Assembly (NCBI RefSeq): GCF_900496995.4 | Contig: NC_044008.1 | Span: forward strand, 15,137,276 to 15,201,275 | Length of the DNA: 64,000 nt | From: Aquila chrysaetos chrysaetos | Taxonomy: Eukaryota > Chordata > Aves > Accipitriformes > Accipitridae | Reading direction: 5' to 3' | Shown: in pieces, positions 12,241-24,830 of the stretch | How positions within the stretch are numbered: position 1 is the first letter of the stretch | Layout of the letters: each line of letters opens with the position of its first letter | Notes under the pieces: generated by a model | The model's input: the letters and a program-made list of their open reading frames with translations, nothing else | Told to the model about the DNA's origin: nothing | Databases searched by the model: none | Translations under genes and position numbers: made by a program

Positions 12241-15200
12241 GAATCAGTGTTTAAAATTAGAAGAAATTGGTACAAATGATTGTGTAATTTGGACGCTGTC
12301 TTGGGATTTTCAAACTTGAGAAAACATGGCTTGAAAATCAGAGAGTTCTGGCTTTACAAATTTGATAAGTTGAGTGATCAGAAATTGGTTCAATTGTTGT
12401 CACATTTATTTTAAGCTAATGAACATATTGTGATTTATAAGTAAGAAAGGTTTTAAAATGGGCATTGAACCCTATTACACCTTGATTCTGATTGAGGGAT
12501 GCAAGAGAAATTGCAGGGTTGTGATTCTAGAATAATACTTTCTTGTTTGCACCAAGTTCAAATCTTCTCATTTATTCTTTTGTGGACTAGTTGAACTGCA
12601 TTCTTCCCAATGTCTGAATTCTGTTCACATTTTTACCAGTGTGTCTCAAATATATTTGAAGTCAAATAAATACAGATCTTTTGTGGGTATTCTTAGCTCA
12701 GAAAGTACAACCGTCTCTATGTCAGTTGTGTGAACTGTCTAGCGTTACAATAGAAAATCAGAATTTGGCATCTTGTTCTTTAAAGCAAATCAAGGATTTG
12801 TTAGTCTGAGCTGCAACTTTGCTTAAGGCGCATTGTTTCAATTGCAGCCGTGCAGTCAGTCAAGCTGCCTGCTTGTTGACTGTGTATTTATATGGCAAGT
12901 CTTGCTGAGAAAAACTGAGCATGCCTTTATCAATAAGCAGTTATTGAGCAGGGTGGTATTAATGAGACTTGCCCTTGTCATGTCTGCAGTTTTTGTAAAA
13001 GTTATGAAAAATCCTGAACCTAAATTTTTTTAACTTGGGTACAGAACTGTGAGCTGGTTACCTTGAACTACCTGGAGCCAATTCAGTTTTCCTCAACCTA
13101 CCTGGAGCAGAACCCTTCTAAAAATCTGTCTGCAGTGTGTTGTAGGGCATTTTTTCTCAGTATCGTATCATTGGCAAATACTGTACACTGCTAGAGGATG
13201 CAGCTGCTGCCCACACACTACATAAATGCATTTCGTAGAAATACACACTTACTATGGATTTTTTTTGAAGGGATCTCTTCTGATTGTATCCTAAGTGAGT
13301 ATGTGATTGAGCAGCTGTGTAGAGGGCTGCTTCAAGATGCAGGAAGAAGCTTTGGTGGTTTATTAGGCTATGTGGTTGGTCAGCAAGAGAGAAAGCATTG
13401 GAAATACGGTGCATTTGTACAAGATAATCCATGTTGTAATTGCCACTCTATCCACAACTGTATTTCTGTAGCAGGAAAATGAACACCAAGAAGATGAGTG
13501 GAATTATTATTTGTAGACCAGCGATGACTAACAGTGGCATGAAAACTTAATGGACCTATGCAAAGAATAGTCTATCCACAGAGGAGTGTGTTGTGCCCAG
13601 GAAAGTTGCTGTATAGAAATTGGCCACCTATGGCTGCTGTGTGATGTTGCAGTGCAGCAGTGAGCCACAGTGTTTCTGTGAAGGTTGTTTACTTAGCATG
13701 GCTGTCATGATTTTCAAATGGGACTTTCATACTGCACTGGAGAGAGCTTTTCACACTTTCTCAGTTTCTAAAGGGCAGTTCCAGACCCTATTGTAGGGAG
13801 GAGTGTAGAGCCAAATAACTGCTGATTAATGGCTTCTGTTTTGCGCCTGATGAATTTTATGGATTACAGTGAATAAAAGGCTAATTTGTCTCCTGAAGTA
13901 TATATTGATATAAATGTGATCACTTTTCTGCACTACCTAACTTGGGTTAATGGAGTGTTGCTTCAATGTATTTTCTGGCATGTTCTGACTGTATCAATAA
14001 TGTCTTTGTGTGGGCTGAACTTCCTATTCAGTACAAATGGGTGAACAGCAATAAGCACTTCAACAAACAGGTATTTCTTAAGCTGTCAAACTTACAGCCT
14101 GAATAACCTAAAGAGCAATGCAATCAGATCTGCCAACTGTGAACAATGAACACTTTTCTAAAATGTAGAATGGCTTACAATTCAAATAAAACTCAAAAGT
14201 TAGGTTGAACTGCAACTCAGTTGTAGTTTATGAAAACATTAATACACAAAAGAATGAAGGCAGCACCAGTGTCTGATACCAACTGCCTGCTTTGCTTTTT
14301 TCTCTTTTCCCTTCCTGCTTCTTTCATGCACAGCACAACACACTACAGGCATACAAGGGGAAAGGGCTGCAGGATTCCCTGAATTGTTCCAGTTAACTCT
14401 CTTCATGTTTGACTGCTAACTCCCGTGCATAGAGATTAGAGAGAGACTTGAAGAGATTTTAGTGTCTTACTAAGAACCTGTAGAAGCAGCAGAGCAAGAA
14501 GTAGGTGTTCATTGCTCCATGCAGAGGCCTGACCATGCACAGCTACTGTCCCTGTGAGTTTGGCCCTTCCCTTTAGCTTCTACCTGTAAGAAATTCTTCC
14601 AAAATTCTTGGGTCTGTGCACACTTATGCCTGAATTTGAAAAGATAATGTCATTTCCTTAGTTACATTTTCCCTGTAATCTCCATTCTTGCAAGCTGCTT
14701 TTTCTGTTCCTTCCTCTTTTCCTGCAGTAATTCAGAATTTCTCTACTGAACTTTGGACATAATGTTACACGCAGCACATTTCCATTTGGTCTTCTGTGAC
14801 AGTATGTGCATACTGAGGCTAGAGAGGAAAATGCACAGGCTCTCCAACCTGGAGCCTCAGACTGCAATGACAGTCCGGTCATTTTCTGTGTGTGTGTGTG
14901 ATAGAAACAGACCCACACACACACCTTCTACAGAATAAGGCCATCAATCACAACTGTTATCATGTTAGAATTTTCACCCTGACCCACACCGACAGGTAAC
15001 AGGCAAATATTGATTAAAAACAGAAAAAATTCACAATATATTCTTTTGTTAATTTAGATATTATTTTAAGAAAGTTGTCTTACTCTAGGAGAAAGCAATA
15101 TGACTGTCAGTGAAACAGTATCAGGGAACAGAAAATAAACAGCTGAGTTTATTAGTCAAGACTGTCCTGTCTTTCATAGCAATTTGTCAAAAACATGCAT

Positions 15201-17159
15201 ATTTTGGAAGCCCCAGAATGATAAAAAGGTGTCTTTTCAGTCTTGGAGGAGGAGAGTGTCCTTTCAAGGATACAATGGTGCTTTTCAGAGGACCAGTGAG
15301 TGTGCAACATGTCTGTCAATGGAAGGCTCATTTCAGAGCAAACCTTGCTCTACCACTTTAGGTAGCTATTGACTAACATTACTGATTGACTAAAATTCTC
15401 GTTGCATTAAAAAATCTCTAAGTATCACCTCTTTAATATGAGTAAAAATCAGGGAAAAACCCAGATAAATTGCTTGAGCAACCACTTTCTGAATGGTTTC
15501 TGCTGAACCAGACTCCTCCCTCGCTGCAAGTTAAGGGGAGGAGGGAAGAAAACTGTCTGGACTTCAAGCATTGACAGCTTGCTTGTCTGAGTTACCCCAG
15601 CTGAAACTGTGACTGGCCAACTGGACTTCAGCCAAAACCACTTCACCTCTCCTTCTCTCCTCCCCGTTTTTCCTATTCCACTCCAACAGACAGTTTCCAC
15701 AGAAACAGAGTAGCACGAATAGTACAGGTTTTGGGTGCCTTTCTGCAGAAGTAAATGGTTTTTTAACAAAAGAGTCTGCATATAGTGTTGACTAATTAAC
15801 ATGTCATTTTGGTGAAAAGCTTTATTAGAGTTTAGATTCAGAGGTTATCTGGATACTAAAAATCATATTTGGAATTTCTCTCTCAACATTTTAAACCCTG
15901 TGTACTAACTCCATGGATTGCCTGACTATCTGGCAGCAGAAACATGAAACTAATATTCTATTTTATCACTCAGTTTAGGGTTTTTTCAGATTTCTTTTCC
16001 CCCTACTATTCATTAGCAACATTGGCAAGTGTCTGACACAAGAAACAGACTCAAGCCAACCACTGTATCAGCCCACTATACGACTTCCACTGTGCCCCAC
16101 AGCCAAGCTTAGTCTCAGAGCAGAATCCTCCCTAATAGTGAACTTATTTCATAATTAAAAGGTAATTTTGTACACTGAAAAATACAGTGAAGGTGGTTTC
16201 TCTAACAACATACTCCATCTTCCCAACTGACCACCAAGCAGGTACCTGAGAGACCAGGTTCACTGAAAGGCATACTCTAAGTTTCCCACTGAGACAGCCT
16301 CCTGACCTCCTTACAGACCTTCCAAGTGCCTGTAAATAATTTCCTTGACAAAAAAATGATGTCATGCCAGTCACTAAGCTCAATGATTAAAAACTGGCAA
16401 GTACCTCTCGCTCCATATAACAGGCAAACTTTGCTGGGATATTTCAGGATTCTGGTCCTCATCCTCAACTGCATAGGAGAGCTTATTTGTGTGGTCCCAA
16501 TACTGATGCACTGGCCCAGTGTAAATGCCCAGCTAAACAAGCTGTTGTGAAATGACACTGTGGTGGAATATGTTCCTGTTACCTATTTCCTATTTGAAAT
16601 CATGAGCGTTTACTGTACTCCTCCTAGACAGTAACATAAAGTCAGCTGTGCTCCTTTTGTCAAGTAGCCAGGCGGACCCAGGGATTACTTTTGCCAATGC
16701 TAATCAGTTTGGACAACTCCGTAAGTGAATGAAGTATCAATAGTATCTCCAGGCAGCAGGAAAGAGAAGGGTGATAGAAAAGTGGAGGATTGCTTGTGTT
16801 CTGGATTTTATCATCCACAAACTATGTGAAGAATTAGGCATGTAAAGAGGGAATACTACTACGTGGCTACAGCCTAGAAGTTAACCAAACGCGGGTATCA
16901 GGATTTTCTGTATGGATGATGGGGAATGAGATTTTTAAAGTCATTCACCGTTATGAGTAAAAAATACCACAGGTATTGCCATAATCCATTTTAGTTTCAC
17001 GTCTGTCAATCTTTGACATGAATGCTGTGACTTCTCAAGTGCTTTTAGTGACCAGATCCAGTCGTCCTGAGGACAACAGCATTTTACCAGGAGCTTAATA
17101 GGGGACGAAATTTCACACCAGTAACAGTGATCCAAGGCAGCCAAAAAAAAATCCTGGAA
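12241..17159. other. Intergenic stretch, no gene supported
   Basis: Open frames in this stretch (for example 13198-13482, 14658-14924, 15449-15802) lack domains and splice context. The only structured item is a TG-repeat facing a CA-repeat at 14887-14924. Confidence 0.4.
14887..14924. repeat. Short inverted TG/CA microsatellite
   Basis: A (TG)7 run at 14887-14900 is followed after a 13-nt spacer by a (CA)n run at about 14914-14924. The two arms are complementary and could form a hairpin. Confidence 0.75.
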
Positions 17160-17209
17160 AACGCAGTGTGACAGCAAGCACAGGCAAGGCAGGCAGGCAC
17201 ACAGAGAGC

Positions 17210-17480
17210 AGCACACTCTGCTACCCTGCAGGCCGGCGCTTGAGCAGCATGAGCTGCCGGGATAGCTCGTTTTCTCCCTCCACCTTCGCAGCCTTCCCTT
17301 CTCCCTCCTACGTGCGCAGCAGCAGCTTGGCGGCAGGAGGCGGGGGGTCCGGCGGGTCCGGGGCGTCCCCGCCCGCCCGCTCGGCAGCCGGGCTCCGCCG
17401 CGGGAGCAGCCGGCCCTGCTGGCCGGTCGCTCGTCAGGCTCTGCGTCCTGTCTCCGCTGCTGGCCTCCTCCCAAATACAT
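17210..17480. promoter_or_regulatory. Isolated GC-/CpG-rich patch, possible promoter of an unidentified transcript
   Basis: About 270 bp, from roughly 17225 to 17475, is abruptly GC-rich with many CpG dinucleotides inside AT-rich flank. Long open frames cross it on both strands (+ 17168-17551, - 16941-17633), as expected from base composition alone. It may be a CpG-island promoter, possibly for an upstream neighbour on the - strand, but I see no recognisable first coding exon. The strand and gene are unknown. Confidence 0.4.
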
Positions 17481-17550
17481 GGAAAGGTCTTTCAGCCCGT
17501 GGAGGTGAAAGGCCTTCCCGGGGAACTGCGGGTGGGGGCAGAAATACATA

Positions 17551-20500
17551 ATTATTCCCCCCAGCTCAGATTCCTGTTTCTTGTAATACTTGCTCTTTAC
17601 TGCCTGTCCTTGCAAAAAATTGAACGCTGCCACTCAAAGATACTCGATCTGGGGGGGATAACATCCTGTTTTGCCTACACTGCTGCAAAGCTTTACAACA
17701 TCCCTGAATCAAACTTCTAACAGTGAAACAAAGGTACAAAAAGCAAATACCTTTCACGGTTACCTCCCAATCCTATGGTTAAGGTTTTACTTGATCTTCT
17801 ATAGTCACATACACTCTTAATTTAAAATTACCATGTACAGCACAGTACCTGATGACTTATTTACAGCTACCTTTATATCATTCATTTTTTAGAGAGGAAC
17901 AAACTTGGTCAAAAAAATCCCAGTCCTCTCTGCCTAAAATTCTCATTGTCTGTCTAGATAAGATGCTTTTCCACCTTTCTCCTATTGCAGACTAATTGAC
18001 CAAGGGATTTGGAGAGATGAATTTGAAAAATAAGCAGCTTTTCATTTAAAAAAAAGAATGGGGGAAGGGAAAAGTCGAAGAATCAACTTAGAGGTGATAG
18101 CCTATTAAAGCACTATAGACCTTGATAATTTGTGTTCTCTGAAAACCATTTTTTGTCATTATTTTGGAAATTTGTATGATTCTTTTTGGACTGTTTTCAA
18201 CATTCTTCAAAGAACCTCCTCACTGAAATTACTTACCTTGTGCATTAAGTTCTCTATCTCCAAAAAACCCCTGTTTTTTTTCATAATATTGTACTTTCAG
18301 ATTTTGCATGGTAATGAATTATCACCTCCACTTTTCACTTCATGCAAGGCTTCAAAATAAGCATTAGAAATGCAAACAACCTACATATGAAAAATACATT
18401 AGGCTTTTAATAGTTCTTTCATTTGAATTCTCTGTGGTGCTATTAGTGACAGGTAAAAATGAGACCAGTTAAGTGCAGCTGGTGCAAAGAGGTGTAAAAT
18501 TACAACTTATCTTCCTGATTGTCTGTGCCCCTGAGAGGCATAAAACTGAAGAAGAGTAAGTGCAGTTATTGCTGCTCTGTTTTACTATTTTTTCATTCTA
18601 TGGAGTGGGAACAGCTCAACTTTGTACTTTGGGTTTTTGAGGAGCATCTTCGGGGGAGACTGACTCAACATGCTTCTCACTTGTGTTCTCTTCCTAGCCA
18701 GATTTATGCTCCCATCTGCCAGTATGTGCTATCCTGACTGCCCCTCCTGGGGAGCCTAAGACTGGGAAGACATTATAAGCTTATTACAGCCATAACTATG
18801 GTCGCTCATAGTTTTTTTCCACAAAACAAACTTCCTTTAGGTTGCATTAAATGAAGTTTCTATGGGAACATACTGATACTCACATTTTAATTGAGATGAA
18901 AAAAATGTTTTAATGATACCACCTGACGGGTATGTTAGACCATTTATCACAGAGTATTTTTAATTGTTAAACCAACCAGAGGAAAAAAATCAAGCTGAAG
19001 TTGCAGCCATATCATTATTTTCTTACATTTTACACTATACTTCTGTATGTAAAAGGAGCACTTGACTAATGGAAAGAGAAAGCGGTGATCCAACTGCGTG
19101 CCCTTTGCCAGCCTGCACTTGGAAACCATGTTAGGGGTAGACCATAACAGAGGATGACTGAGCATGCCATCTTTTAAGTACTGATGGTCTCTACGTGCCA
19201 GAATGGCTCAGTTTTATCTCAGAAGCAGAACTAGAGAGTCCCTCCTTCCAAACCCTGAATCATAGGAAGGATGGTCTCAAAGATTTTGTTTGTACATTCT
19301 CAGACATAGGCAAATAGTCACTTAATATGTCAGAGATTGCTTACTGGTATTGAGAAAGGAGTAATAAACTTTGCTGAATATATTAGAAAACTTGAGAAAT
19401 GCATAGTAATGATATTATTAGCTATTTTCCTTGTGGTAGCACCTGCAGGTCCTTCAAAATGCTGGTTCTTCACTGCATGAGGCACTTCATACCACTCCAA
19501 ATTCTATTCAATCCAAGCTAATCATAATGGATGATAGATGAACATAGTCAACAGGGAGACCTAACTGTAGGGTAATTATCATACCAAGCACAGGTTGTAA
19601 CATACAAGCTACTTAATGACTGACAAGGATGTTGTAGACAGGGATGTACTTAATGTAGGAATTTGGAGGAGGAAAAATAAGTATTTTAGGGAAATTCTCC
19701 CACGCAAGATGAAAGAAGCAAAAAGTTACATGAGAAAAAAAGTCGGACCGATGCGTAGAAGTCTTGCTGAAGGATCCCCCAGCCAGATAATATGTGTTTG
19801 CCTGGGAGAGGTGGAGGAACTAGTTTTCAACATCTACATACCGCGGCTATAGTAATTGGTCAGATGACAGCAATGTTCAAAGGACGCATAGGTCTTTTTG
19901 TATTTCTCCTACCACCGAGACAGGTGGGAGTTGGACAACAGTAGTCCTAGCTCTGGATTCCTCAGTGATGCTACAGTCTTCAGAGGTACCATACTCTGCC
20001 TTGTGGATCGCTAATGTCTATTGCTGTTTCCAGTCCACTGTTGACCTGTTCACAGGAGCACATGAAACCCATTCCTGATACCCCTACTGGTTTCTAGTAG
20101 GTTATTTAAATTCCAAGTGTGAAGGGTGGATGGGGGTAAACTAAAGCTCTGTGATAAAGACAAAGCTTTGATCCCCTAGTACTTGATAAAATAAATCTCT
20201 GTGGATCCATCTCCACTCAGAACTAAGGATAGCCACAAATCGGTGCTCCTTCCTTTCTAACTGCAACATGCATTTCCTTGATGTGGTCTTTTATAAGCCA
20301 GCCATAGAGCAATCCACGCGTACCTGGGATTTTTAAAATCCAAACCAAAGTACTCCATTGTGTTACCTCCCCTCTTGGAGTAGAACAAGAAAGTAAGTAC
20401 AAGGGATGAGAAAATAAGTCACCCATATATGCATAGCAGTTGTAAGTGTCATCATATACGAGTGTGATGAATAGAATACAACTAGAGAATGAGAAGTATG

Positions 20501-21169
20501 AGAAGTTAAAGAGCTGTGTTAATAGCTTGGCAAAGAGAAAGTCTGAGGCTGGCTAGGATTAAGATATGACACAAAGGGTCTTAAAAGTAACGACAAATAA
20601 TACGTGTTGAAGTTAACAAAAAGATCTTCTTTGCACCACTGCTTAAAATAGAAAGGAGGGTAGAAGATGACATTCTGACAATGTCAGGAACGACTCATAG
20701 TACAGATCCGTCCTGGTTTTATTTAGTTTTAAAAAGGTAGTATGATTTGCACAGATAGGGTGTAGGTTTTGAAATGGTACTCAAACATCCCAGTGTCCTG
20801 GGACTAATGTACAATTAGCGCAATCCGTTTCGTACGTTAGGGGAGCTCAGGAAGGCCACCTTCTCAGGCACATGACTCCCTGCTTTGGCTATGGCTGTAT
20901 TTTGGAAATTCAACTTTTTCTGTAAAGTTGCCGCTCTTTTGTAAATTCTTGTCTGCTTCCCCTAGATGTCTCAAACTGGTTTTTACTGTCAAAGGAAGCC
21001 TCAGCAGGCCAGAGCTGACAGAAGCGTGGGCAAGAGCAGCCCCTCGGTGGGTACCACCTCCACCCCCCCCGCACCCACCTCGCCCTCGCTGGAAGCAGCC
21101 GGGGCCGCCGCTCCCCGACAGCCACCCGTGCGGGTGGCCCCGCCTGGAAACCCTTTAATTAAACACGAT
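17551..21169. other. Intergenic stretch before the PUS7 CpG island
   Basis: No exon or named repeat was recognised. The last ~200 bp become progressively GC-rich, leading into the PUS7 island. Confidence 0.4.
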
Positions 21170-21390
21170 TAAGCTGTGGCAAGGCGTCCTGCTAATGGCA
21201 CCTCGCCGCGAGGCCACCTGCCTCCTTCCGCGTTAGCACCCGGACCGGCGGCCAGCGCCGGGGCTTTTCTCTCCGGGAGGCGCGGCCGAGCCCCGTACCG
21301 CAAAGCGGCGGCTCTGCGGGAGTCGGCCGGGGCGCGGAGGCGCCGCCGGCGGCAAATGGCCGCGGCGGGTGGGAGCGCTCCCCGCCGGCT

Positions 21391-21420
21391 GGGCCGGGCC
21401 GGGCCGGGCCGGGCCGGGCC
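21391..21420. repeat. (GGGCC)6 pentanucleotide repeat
   Basis: Six perfect tandem GGGCC units lie within the PUS7 island, upstream of the inferred exon 1 donor. Such a tract can form G-quadruplex structure on the + strand and is likely length-polymorphic. Confidence 0.95.
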
Positions 21421-21429
21421 GCTGCGGCG

Positions 21430-21577
21430 GCGGGGCCGGCCGGGGGCGGGCGCAGGCAGGAGGCCGCCTCCGCACACGCGGAGCTGGGGCGGGCCCGCGC
21501 CGCTCGCTCTCGCCGCCGCCGCCGCCTCCTTCCCCGCGGCGCTGGCGCCTGGCCCGTCCTCCCGTGCCGGCGTGCGG
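21430..21577 (+). other. PUS7: PUS7 exon 1 (5' UTR), start approximate
   Basis: The 3' boundary is placed at the consensus donor GTAAGT (21578-21583), the best donor in the island. The transcription start is not determinable, so the left coordinate is only a placeholder within the island. The exon is assumed non-coding because the conserved N-terminus starts in exon 2. Confidence 0.4.
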
Positions 21578-23968
21578 GTAAGTGGCACCCCCTCCCCGGC
21601 TCCTGCCTGGCGGCGGGCGGAGGCGCGCCCTCCCCCGGCAGCCGCGGCCGCACGGGGCTCCGCGGCAGGCGGCAGCCGCGGCCTCCGCGACGGGGCCGGC
21701 TCCTAGCCCCCGCTCCCGGCCCCCCGCTCCCAGCCTGGGCGCGGGGCCGAGGCGGCGGGCGGGGGAGTCCAGCCTCGGGGCAACTTCCCCCCCCCCCGGC
21801 TTGCGGCGGGCTTTCCCCGGCCCGCGCCGGGGCTCCCGCGGCGGGAGGGCGGGCGGGCGAGCGAGCGAGCGAGCGGGCGGCTGCCGCGTGGTGCCGTGAC
21901 CCCAGCGGCTGCCGCCCTTTGCTGCCGCCCTTCGCTCCCGCCTCCTCGCCGTCCTCCCGCCTGCCCCAGCCCCTTCGCTCGTTCTCGCCCTGCCCCGGCA
22001 GCCTCGGGGCTGGCAGCGGCGGCGCCGAGCCGCGGGACCTGCCGCCGCTCTTCCGGCCCGTCCCTCTGCCTGCTGCGGCTGCCCGACCCGCTCCCCCTGC
22101 ACGACGTCTCCGCGTAGGTGCCGAGCCTCTGCTGGCTTCCCAGCCCCCACGGCTGCGAGACGCTTCTTGCACCCGGGCGGGTTCCCCGCTGCCCCCTGCG
22201 CCCGCCTGAAGGGGTTGCTTTCGGGCGCTGCTGTATCATCGCGCCCTCCTCCCTCATCGGTCGCCTTTTCATCCGATCTGCCTCGTCTCGTGAGAAACCA
22301 GCTTCGCACCCAGCGCTGGCGTGCTCCTGCTCTTTTATTTATTAAGTGGGAGGTACCCCGTAGCCCCCCCCCCCGCTCCCCCAGCGTGTGTGTCTGCCTG
22401 ACAGGTACCGCACCAGAAGTAATCGCTCAGCGTTTCTTGCTGGGGAGAATCAAGCCCTTTATTTGTAGTAGTAAATTCAGTCTCAGCTGAAACATGGTCT
22501 CTGTTGAAATTGCTGCGGAGTTGCTGTTAATGCAAATTCTGGCTTTTATGGAAACACCTGTTTGCTAGGAAAAGGACCGAGATGGTTGAGCAGCTGTCAA
22601 AAAATGATAGGTGCCTCTCACTAGCAATCTGCACAAGTGACAGAGTGTGTGCCCCGCTCACTTCAACTTGCTCCTTCAAGTAATTATCCTGCAGAAATTT
22701 TCCCAGATGATGGCCACCATTTGGCGCAGGATAGTACTTTGTTGTATGTGAGTCATTCCTCTGCTGTGAGCATAGGCCGTATCTGATAGCTTTGGGGTAT
22801 TAGTGGCCAATGTTGAATTCTTCAAACAGTTTGTATTGTTCAATAACTAGGTATAATTTTATTTTAGAAACGTGAGATTTGTCTTGTTACCTCCTTTGGC
22901 AGGTGTCTCAGAGGATTTCAGTGTGCCAAGTGGTGTTTTATTTGCCATGCAAAGACATAAGCCATTTAGAAGCCTTTTCCACATCAGTGCTTTATAACCG
23001 AGGCTCCATAAATTTGGGAACATAGGAGAAGAATCTGGAAATGCTGGTGAATCGCTTCTCTTGGGTACAATTTTTTTCTTATTTTTAAAGAAGGATATTA
23101 TGTACCTTGTTTTTATTAACAAGGTATTTCACAAACTGAAATTGGTGCTTCCTGCTTAGAAGGTACATTGATTTGCTAATTGTTCCGCTTTCTTCTGCGT
23201 GTGTTTTGTCACTCCTCTCTTCAGGCATCATATACACTTTTTTATAAGTTTCTCCTTATTTCCCTTTTGTCCATTCTTTTTTCTAGTATCCATTTTCAGT
23301 TCTTCATTTGAGCAGAACATTTCAGGTGTTTCTAAAACAGTTGTTCCTGCCTCTTCACCCTAAGTTTGTGACCTACAATGGAATGTCCAGACAATGAAAT
23401 CAGCAGTGGCTAACAGCTAACTAGTAACAGTTAGTTAACAACCCAGCAAGTGATGATTATCAAGTTAGTAATGAGTCTTCCTTTAAAAACATACCCTTTA
23501 AAATTAAATAGAATATGCTGTCCAGTGACTGGAGAGCTAATACAGGATGATGTGTGTAGCTCTCAAATACTGCTCTGTGCCTAAATTCATTTCTTAGTAG
23601 CAGTTGAATCCTATTAATTCAGAAACTTGCCTGTTGTTGTGGGCAAAACTGTCTTGACTCGGGGAATTTAATTTGATTTATTGCCAGTTAACATAAACTT
23701 TTAATTACTGATTTGGCTAGTGAGATACAAAGAAGACAACCAGTTAAACAAACTCTTGGGGAAGACTCCTTTCCTCTCCCTTCCCTTCACTCCAGATACC
23801 TCCCCTCCCCTGCTTTCCTCCCCTCCCCTCCCCTGGTTGTCCCCACAGGTTCCACTCTGTCCCTGGGGTGAGGCAGCACTGGTGCAGGAGCTTGGGGTTG
23901 GTGCATGGAGGTTTCTTTCTGCTGCTCCTTCTTCCTCATTTCTTCTGCTCCCACGTGGGCCCCTCAAG

Positions 23969-24100
23969 GGTGCGCCTGCCCTGGCGTGAGCACCTCCGCA
24001 GGCCGCAGTCACCTGAGGGGTGTCCCTGCCCCAGTGTGGGCACCTTCAGAGGCTGCAGTCCTCTCAGGGGTGTCCCTGCTCTGGTGTGGAGAGCCTCCTT
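23969..24100 (+). repeat. 50-bp tandem repeat, about 2.6 copies
   Basis: Copy 1 (23969-24018) and copy 2 (24019-24068) are both exactly 50 bp, begin GGTGNNCCTGCCC and end in a CAGTCNNCTNAGG block. A partial third copy starts at 24069 (GGTGTCCCTGCTC). The units differ at about ten positions, so this is an old minisatellite-like array inside PUS7 intron 1. Confidence 0.85.
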
Positions 24101-24750
24101 CCACGAGTGCATCTCCAGCCGCGTCCCCAGCAATGCCCCCTTCCTCGTGCCTCCCGCTGTGTCTTTTTTAGCGTGCTGTCACACGCCTCCTCTTGTGCTT
24201 CCCGTTGTGCTTTCTGCCACCGGCAGCTCCCCCCTTTCTTAAATAAGTGGGAGCAGAGGCACTGTGTGCTCATCTGATGAGTTGGAGTTTTGGCAGGCGG
24301 TGGGTTTTGTCCATTACAGAGCCAGCTGGAACTGGCCATGACCATCACAGGGCAGTTGATGACCTCCTCCCATGCAGTCACCCACTACCAAAACCTACGG
24401 TTTATCCCCAACACACCTGTGTGCCAGTTGGGTGATGCTGGGAGAAAGGTCCTGTCGTTGCCTAATTATAGGAACTCTGGTCTCCTTTCACAAATGTAGA
24501 AATAAACCCAAACTTCTCTGCTGTAGGGGGCTAAATAGCAATATTGTGTTATGTCACTAGGTTGGTAACACTTTTACAATTCTATTTCTTAGTAACTTGT
24601 CTGTCTGAGTAGTGTCTGCTCCTGTGTAACTACTGATACCTGGGTTCAGAGGCGGCTGGTTTCTGTAATGATCACATTCATACATGTTTTCATCGTTGGG
24701 GTTTTTTGCCTAAAATTTCCTCAAAGAGTTAGTTTTCCTCTGTTTTTCAG

Positions 24751-24830
24751 ATCTGAAGGTACTAGTTCTGCTGATGCAAAGGTGGCAGCTCAAGTTGCCA
24801 GGGAAGAGTCCAGAGCTCTGCTCCACCAGC
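24751..24830 (+). other. PUS7: Candidate alternative 5' UTR exon of PUS7 (80 nt)
   Basis: A strong acceptor (TTTTCCTCTGTTTTTCAG, ending at 24750) and a strong donor (CAGC|GTGAGT at 24830/24831) bracket 80 nt. One frame stays open throughout. Spliced onto exon 2 the reading would hit a stop before the PUS7 start codon, so it would act as untranslated leader. No transcript evidence is available. Confidence 0.35.

Larger units (their letters stand above)
21170..22330 (+). promoter_or_regulatory. PUS7: CpG-island promoter of PUS7
   Basis: About 1.1 kb is extremely GC-rich and CpG-dense, contrasting with AT-rich DNA on both sides. It lies about 4 kb upstream of the first PUS7 coding exon and contains a strong donor (CGG|GTAAGT at 21577/21578) suited to a non-coding first exon. 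It also holds six perfect GGGCC units (21391-21420) and a GCGA microsatellite (about 21857-21877). A divergent transcript could start here too, but nothing shows one. Long open frames on both strands across the island are composition artefacts. Confidence 0.8.

Noticed and set aside
16941..17633. 230-residue minus-strand frame as a protein-coding gene
   Set aside because: The open stretch is driven by the GC-rich patch. Flanking parts read like random translation and no homology was recognised; kept only as a possible promoter patch.
1..21000. SRPK2 exons expected from recalled synteny
   Set aside because: No SRPK2 kinase or N-terminal sequence could be recognised in the listed frames. Short first exons cannot be excluded by eye.
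21192..22309. Long minus-strand open frames (326-358 residues) across the PUS7 CpG island
   Set aside because: Composition is almost only Arg, Gly, Ala and Pro, several frames are open at once, and no domain is recognisable. This is an expected by-product of GC-rich DNA.
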